Positions 6,987 through 10,555 of a stretch of 10,555 nt of DNA are shown piece after piece. Under the pieces are notes generated by a model. It was not told where the DNA came from. It searched no databases and saw only the letters and a program-made list of their open reading frames with translations. Location: the NCBI GenBank assembly GCA_030042915.1, contig JASHYS010000482.1, forward strand, positions 1 to 10,555, given 5' to 3'. Numbering within the stretch: position 1 is the first letter of the stretch; every line of letters starts with the position of its first letter. The position numbers and the translations under genes are program-made. The DNA is from Acidobacteriaceae bacterium. GTDB lineage: Bacteria > Acidobacteriota > Terriglobia > Terriglobales > Acidobacteriaceae.

Positions 6987-9665
6987 ATGGCCATTTTCCA
7001 AAATCTGGCGGGCGGACTGCGCGCTCTGTTCCGCAGGAACACCCGCAATGCGGAGATTCAGGAAGAGCTCAACAGCTTTGTTGCCGCATCGATGGCCGAT
7101 AAGATGCGTGCCGGAATGAGCCGTGAAGCTGCCGAGCGCACGGCACGCGCTGAGATGGGCAGCGCGGAGGCGGTTCGGCAGAAGGTTTGGTCCGCGGGTT
7201 GGGAATCGCTGGCCGAATCCATAGGACGGGACTTGCGGTTGAGCGTGCGCACGCTGCGCAAGTCCCCCGGTTTCACTCTGACAGCGATTCTTACGCTGGC
7301 GCTGGGCATTGGCGCAGTAACGGCGGTCTTCAGCGTGGTTTATTCGGTGCTGCTGGAGCCGTTCCGCTTTCCTGACTCCGGGCGATTGATGGTGCTGCGC
7401 GAGACCGAGCAGGCGGTCAGCTCGCTTCAGCTGCCCGACAATCCCAAGCACTTCCAGAACTGGCAACAGAACGCCAGGACGCTGGCAGGATCGGCGATCT
7501 TCCAGAACAGCGGCTACAACATTTCTGTCGGCAACGGGCCGCCGGAGATCGTGCGCGGGCTCAGAGTGCAGCCGGGATTTTTCGCGGTGCTGGGCGTGCA
7601 GCCGGTGCTGGGACGCGAGTTCACGCCCGGCGAGGCGGTGAACGGCCGCGAGCACGAAGTGGTTCTGACCTGGGGCGCCTGGCAGACTTACTTCAACGGC
7701 GCGCCCGACGTGATCGGCAAGACCCTGCGCGACGGCGGCGCGCCCGAGACGGTTGTCGGAGTGATGCCACGGGACTTTGAGTTCCCGGTAATGAGCGAGT
7801 CGGCGAGTGCGAACTCGCGAACGGCGGCCTACAAGGTGTTCACGCCGTTGGTGCCGGACCCGAACCAGTTAAGCGACGACGGCGACTTCAATTTTCTGGC
7901 AATCGCGCGGCTGCGCCCCGAAGTGAGTCCTGCGCAGGCGCAGGCCGAGCTGAACACGATCCAGGCGGCTTTCAATCAGGCACGCCATGTGACCACGAAC
8001 CCGCAGGTCGTTGCCGAGCCGATCCTCCAAGAGGTCACGGGCCAGGTCAAAACTGCTCTCTGGGTGTTGCTGGCCGCGGTGGCGGCGGTGCTGCTCATAG
8101 GCTGCCTGAATCTCGCCAACCTGCAATTGGCGCGGGCCGTCGCGCGCGACCGCGAACTGGCCATGCGCGCGGCGCTGGGTGCGGCACGCAACAGGCTGGT
8201 GTGGTCGGCCCTGTCTGACAGCATTGTGCTGGCGGCGGTGGGCGGCGCGCTGGGGATTCTGCTGTCGTTCGTTGGGGTGGGACTGTTTGTCGCGGCTGCG
8301 CCTCGGAACCTGCCGCGCATCGCCGACGTGCAGGTCAGCTGGCCGGTTCTGCTGGCGGCAATTGCCGTCTCCTGCCTGACAGCGGTGCTGTTCGGCGCGC
8401 TTCCGGCGCTGCGCTCGATGCGCGTGGATCCGCAGTCGGTGCTGCAGACCAGCGCCACGCGTGTCGCCAATACGCGCGAGGGGGCGCGGACCAGAAGCCT
8501 GCTGGTGGCAGTCGAAGTGGCGGGCACGGTGGTGCTGCTCATCGTGGCCGGGTTGCTGCTGCGGAGCTTCTCGCGGCTGCTCGACCAGCCGCGAGACTTC
8601 GATTCCTCGCACGTGACGCTGGCCGAGGTGTACCTGTATTCGCAGCAGTACGGCGAGAGCAATCCCAAGTCGCAGCAGCTGCGCGCGACGTTTATCGACC
8701 GCGCCTTGGCGGACCTGCAGGCATTGCCGGGGGTGCGGTCGGTCGCGGCGACCAGCGAGCGGCCGCTGGCTGGCGACACGTGGATCGACGACGTGCTTCG
8801 TCCCGATCACCCTCTGCCGCCAGACCAGACGCCGACGGCGAACATTCGCTGGATCAGCCCGGGATACATCGACACGCTGCGCATCCCGCTGCTGGAAGGC
8901 CGAAATTTGAGTCCTGCAGACCAGCAGCACCCCACGGTTGCGCTCATTTCGGCGCAGGCGGCGAGCCATATCTGGCCGGGGCAGGACTCAGTGGGGCGAA
9001 CCTTCATGTTCAACGATGGGACAAATACCGTCATCACGGTAGTGGGGGTCGTGGCAGATGCACGCATCAACGACCTGAAGCACACGGCAAATATGATCTA
9101 CCTGCCCTACTGGAACCTGCCCTGGTATCGGCCAAGCTTTCTCATCCGGTCGGCGCAGAGCATCGACGGAATTGCGCCCGCGATCCGGCAGACGATCTGG
9201 AACATTGATCCAACCGTAGCCATCCCTACGCTCGCTCCTTTAGATACCGAGGTCAGCCAATCGGTAGCCGGCGAGCGCTTCCAGACGGTGCTGCTGGCGA
9301 GCTTTGCCGCAGCGGCGCTGCTGCTGGCGCTGCTGGGCATTTATGGCGTGCTGGCGTATTCGGTGTCGTTGCGGCAGCAGGAGTTCGGGATTCGCGTGGC
9401 GCTGGGTTCAGATAAAGCCGGCCTGATGCGGCTGGTGGTGCGGCAGGCCGCGGTTCCGGTGCTCGCAGGCGCGATCGCCGGGCTCGTTCTGGCTTTTGCC
9501 ACAACGCGATGGCTCGAGAGCTTGCTCTACGAGACTCGCGCCGCCGACCCGGTGGCCATCGCAGGCAGCCTGGCGCTGCTGCTGGTCGTGGCCCTGCTCG
9601 CAGCGGTGTTGCCGGCGCGTCGCGCAGCCAAAATCGATCCCATGGAGGCGCTGCGCTACGAATGA
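6987..9665 (+). CDS. ADOP-type ABC transporter permease (MacB/FtsX-like, two fused halves)
   Basis: An 892-residue inner-membrane protein of the Acidobacterial duplicated orphan permease family. Residues ~20-70 form the cytoplasmic prefix domain typical of these permeases (EIQEELNSFV...GMSREAAERTARAEMGS). TM1 ~95-125 (PGFTLTAILTLALGIGAV) is followed by a large MacB-like periplasmic domain ~125-350, then three TMs (~357-385, 412-440, 453-475: first FtsX domain). The second half repeats this: TM ~505-530, a periplasmic domain ~530-765, and three TMs (~768-795, 822-845, 856-880), ending in the family signature 'PARRAAKIDPMEALRYE'. Single-half relatives (MacB, LolC/E, FtsX) use ATP to move proteins or lipids or to transmit force; ADOP proteins usually have no dedicated ATPase gene nearby, and their substrate is unknown. 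The ATG at 6987 has GAGG 5 nt before it. The next gene is an ATPase of another family with its own promoter. Confidence 0.96.
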   Translation: MAIFQNLAGGLRALFRRNTRNAEIQEELNSFVAASMADKMRAGMSREAAERTARAEMGSAEAVRQKVWSAGWESLAESIGRDLRLSVRTLRKSPGFTLTAILTLALGIGAVTAVFSVVYSVLLEPFRFPDSGRLMVLRETEQAVSSLQLPDNPKHFQNWQQNARTLAGSAIFQNSGYNISVGNGPPEIVRGLRVQPGFFAVLGVQPVLGREFTPGEAVNGREHEVVLTWGAWQTYFNGAPDVIGKTLRDGGAPETVVGVMPRDFEFPVMSESASANSRTAAYKVFTPLVPDPNQLSDDGDFNFLAIARLRPEVSPAQAQAELNTIQAAFNQARHVTTNPQVVAEPILQEVTGQVKTALWVLLAAVAAVLLIGCLNLANLQLARAVARDRELAMRAALGAARNRLVWSALSDSIVLAAVGGALGILLSFVGVGLFVAAAPRNLPRIADVQVSWPVLLAAIAVSCLTAVLFGALPALRSMRVDPQSVLQTSATRVANTREGARTRSLLVAVEVAGTVVLLIVAGLLLRSFSRLLDQPRDFDSSHVTLAEVYLYSQQYGESNPKSQQLRATFIDRALADLQALPGVRSVAATSERPLAGDTWIDDVLRPDHPLPPDQTPTANIRWISPGYIDTLRIPLLEGRNLSPADQQHPTVALISAQAASHIWPGQDSVGRTFMFNDGTNTVITVVGVVADARINDLKHTANMIYLPYWNLPWYRPSFLIRSAQSIDGIAPAIRQTIWNIDPTVAIPTLAPLDTEVSQSVAGERFQTVLLASFAAAALLLALLGIYGVLAYSVSLRQQEFGIRVALGSDKAGLMRLVVRQAAVPVLAGAIAGLVLAFATTRWLESLLYETRAADPVAIAGSLALLLVVALLAAVLPARRAAKIDPMEALRYE

Positions 9666-9850
9666 TGGCGCTCAACTCGAGCCCCAAAGCTCAACTGACG
9701 CAAATCGCCTGAAACACTCGCACGTTTCTCGGCGAGCTCGGCTGATTGACACACCGCGATGTCGCTTTGTAGGATGCAATTGTTCGTGCGAAGCTCCCGG
9801 CACTTGCCGATAACGAGCTTCTTTCCTCGCACGGCGAAAACCTCAGAACG
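9666..9850 (+). other. Intergenic region between ADOP gene and ABC ATPase gene
   Basis: This 185-nt gap separates the permease from the following ATPase gene. It holds the candidate promoter at 9746-9775 but no convincing hairpin with a U-tract, so read-through from the padR-ADOP operon cannot be excluded. Small palindromes such as CGAGCTCG near 9733-9740 are too short to call. Confidence 0.4.
9746..9775 (+). promoter_or_regulatory. Candidate promoter of the GldA-type ABC transporter gene
   Basis: TTGACA (9746-9751, 6 of 6) is followed after 18 nt by TAGGAT (9770-9775, 4 of 6 to TATAAT), directly preceded by TG. The predicted start near 9782 gives a leader of about 70 nt before the ATG at 9851. 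This supports separate transcription from the ADOP gene. Confidence 0.5.
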
Positions 9851-10555
9851 ATGATTGCAGTCAAGGAGCTTACGAAAAAGTACGCGCGCACGGTTGCCGT
9901 TGATCAGATTTCGTTTTCAGTCGAGAAGGGCCAGATCGTAGGATTTCTCGGCCCCAACGGCGCCGGCAAAACCACTACCATGCGCGTGCTCACGTGTTTC
10001 CTTCCGCCGTCGGCAGGTACCGCGACAGTGGCAGGATTCGATGTCCTTGAGCAGCCCCGCGAAGTCAAACGACGCATTGGTTATCTGCCTGAGGCGCCTC
10101 CACTCTATCCGGAGATGGCGACCACCGAGTACCTGCGTTTTGTGGGCAAGCTGAAAGGCCTTTCCGGCGCCGAACTCGACAAGCGCGTGGACTACGTTTG
10201 CAGCCGCTGCTTCATTTCCGATGTGAAACAGAAGCTTCTCGGTAAGCTGTCGAAAGGTTATCGTCAGCGCGTGGGCCTGGCGCAAGCCATCATTCACAAC
10301 CCTGAAGTGCTGATTCTCGACGAGCCCACCGCGGGCCTCGATCCCAAGCAGATCAACGAAACACGCGATCTGATTCGCAGCCTGGCCGGCGATCACACCA
10401 TCATTCTCAGCACGCACATTCTGCCCGAGGTGGAGCAAACCTGCGAGCAAGTCATCATTATCAACAAGGGCAAGCTTGTCGCCACCGACTCGGTCCACAA
10501 CTTGCAGGCTCGCACCCGCGGCGTGGAGTCGGTGCTGCTCGAAGTGGCCGGCCGC
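9851..10555 (+). CDS. ABC transporter ATP-binding protein, GldA/ABC-2 type (3' end outside window)
   Basis: The first 235 residues of an ABC ATPase, still open at the last base. Visible motifs: Walker A G-P-N-G-A-G-K-T-T (34-42); Q-loop region G-Y-L-P-E (77-81), with Glu81 where most ABC proteins have Gln, as is usual in this subfamily; signature L-S-K-G-Y-R-Q-R (133-140) instead of LSGGQ; Walker B V-L-I-L-D-E-P (153-159); D-loop G-L-D-P; H-loop His189. The combination YLPE plus LSKGYRQR is typical of GldA-like ATPases that pair with ABC-2 permeases for gliding-type or multidrug/antibiotic export. It works on the cytoplasmic face of the inner membrane. Its permease is expected just downstream, outside the window. 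It is not a MacB/LolD-type ATPase, so it is an unlikely partner for the preceding ADOP permease. No strong ribosome site precedes the ATG, but 'MIAVKELTKKYARTVAVDQI' is a normal N-terminus for the family. Confidence 0.95.
   Translation, partial: MIAVKELTKKYARTVAVDQISFSVEKGQIVGFLGPNGAGKTTTMRVLTCFLPPSAGTATVAGFDVLEQPREVKRRIGYLPEAPPLYPEMATTEYLRFVGKLKGLSGAELDKRVDYVCSRCFISDVKQKLLGKLSKGYRQRVGLAQAIIHNPEVLILDEPTAGLDPKQINETRDLIRSLAGDHTIILSTHILPEVEQTCEQVIIINKGKLVATDSVHNLQARTRGVESVLLEVAGR

Noticed and set aside
6837..7655. Antisense open frame of 272 codons over the end of padR and the start of the permease
   Set aside because: It overlaps two well-supported genes, and its low-complexity Arg/Gln/His composition indicates a shadow frame.
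7803..7818. Hairpin GCGAGT-GCGA-ACTCGC with a GNRA-type loop inside the permease gene
   Set aside because: A single 6-bp stem within a GC-rich coding region is expected by chance and has no positional logic.
7869..8969. Long antisense open frame (366 codons) across the permease gene
   Set aside because: It lies wholly inside the ADOP gene, has an Arg/Gln/His-rich composition typical of reverse-complemented GC-rich coding DNA, and shows no recognisable domain.

Overview
The window looks like an ordinary chromosomal stretch from an Acidobacteriota genome, most likely of the Acidobacteriaceae type. It is GC-rich. The strongest clue is a PadR regulator placed 7 nt before a large permease with two FtsX-like halves and no ATPase partner in the same unit. 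That pair (the 'Acidobacterial PadR' and 'Acidobacterial duplicated orphan permease', ADOP, families) is expanded in this phylum. Paired DUF507 genes and a short 'WExETHRxH...WRxAH' lipoprotein fit the same background. No phage, transposon, CRISPR or defence genes are visible.

Layout. (1) 1-1224, +: the C-terminal part of a large protein that begins before the window; family not certain, possibly a carbohydrate-active enzyme. (2) 1291-1841, +: two overlapping DUF507 genes, followed by a hairpin, a promoter and a tRNA-Glu(CUC) gene at 1935-2009. (3) 2196-2417, +: a 73-residue lipoprotein with a good intrinsic terminator. (4) 2806-4932, +: a PAS-PAS-GGDEF-EAL protein for c-di-GMP turnover, preceded by about 390 bases without a convincing gene. 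(5) 4951-6486, -: a Tat-exported glycoside hydrolase family 1 protein, convergent with the previous gene. (6) 6650-9665, +: padR and the ADOP permease as a two-gene operon, divergent from the GH1 gene. (7) 9851 to the window end, +: the ATP-binding subunit of a GldA-type ABC transporter, behind its own candidate promoter and running off the edge.

Two things deserve attention. First, the GH1 protein keeps its nucleophile (Glu413) and sugar-binding residues, but the catalytic acid/base Glu of the usual TFNEP motif is Met209 (PFNMP). Second, the 163-bp divergent gap between the GH1 gene and padR carries two near-identical 17-bp palindromes, CTCTTGA-YAA-TCAAGAG, with centres exactly 31 bp apart. 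One covers a perfect -35 hexamer and the other lies at the expected transcription start. They are very likely the PadR operators and could also link GH1 expression to the regulator. Otherwise the window is conventional, and I see no convincing new multi-gene system.
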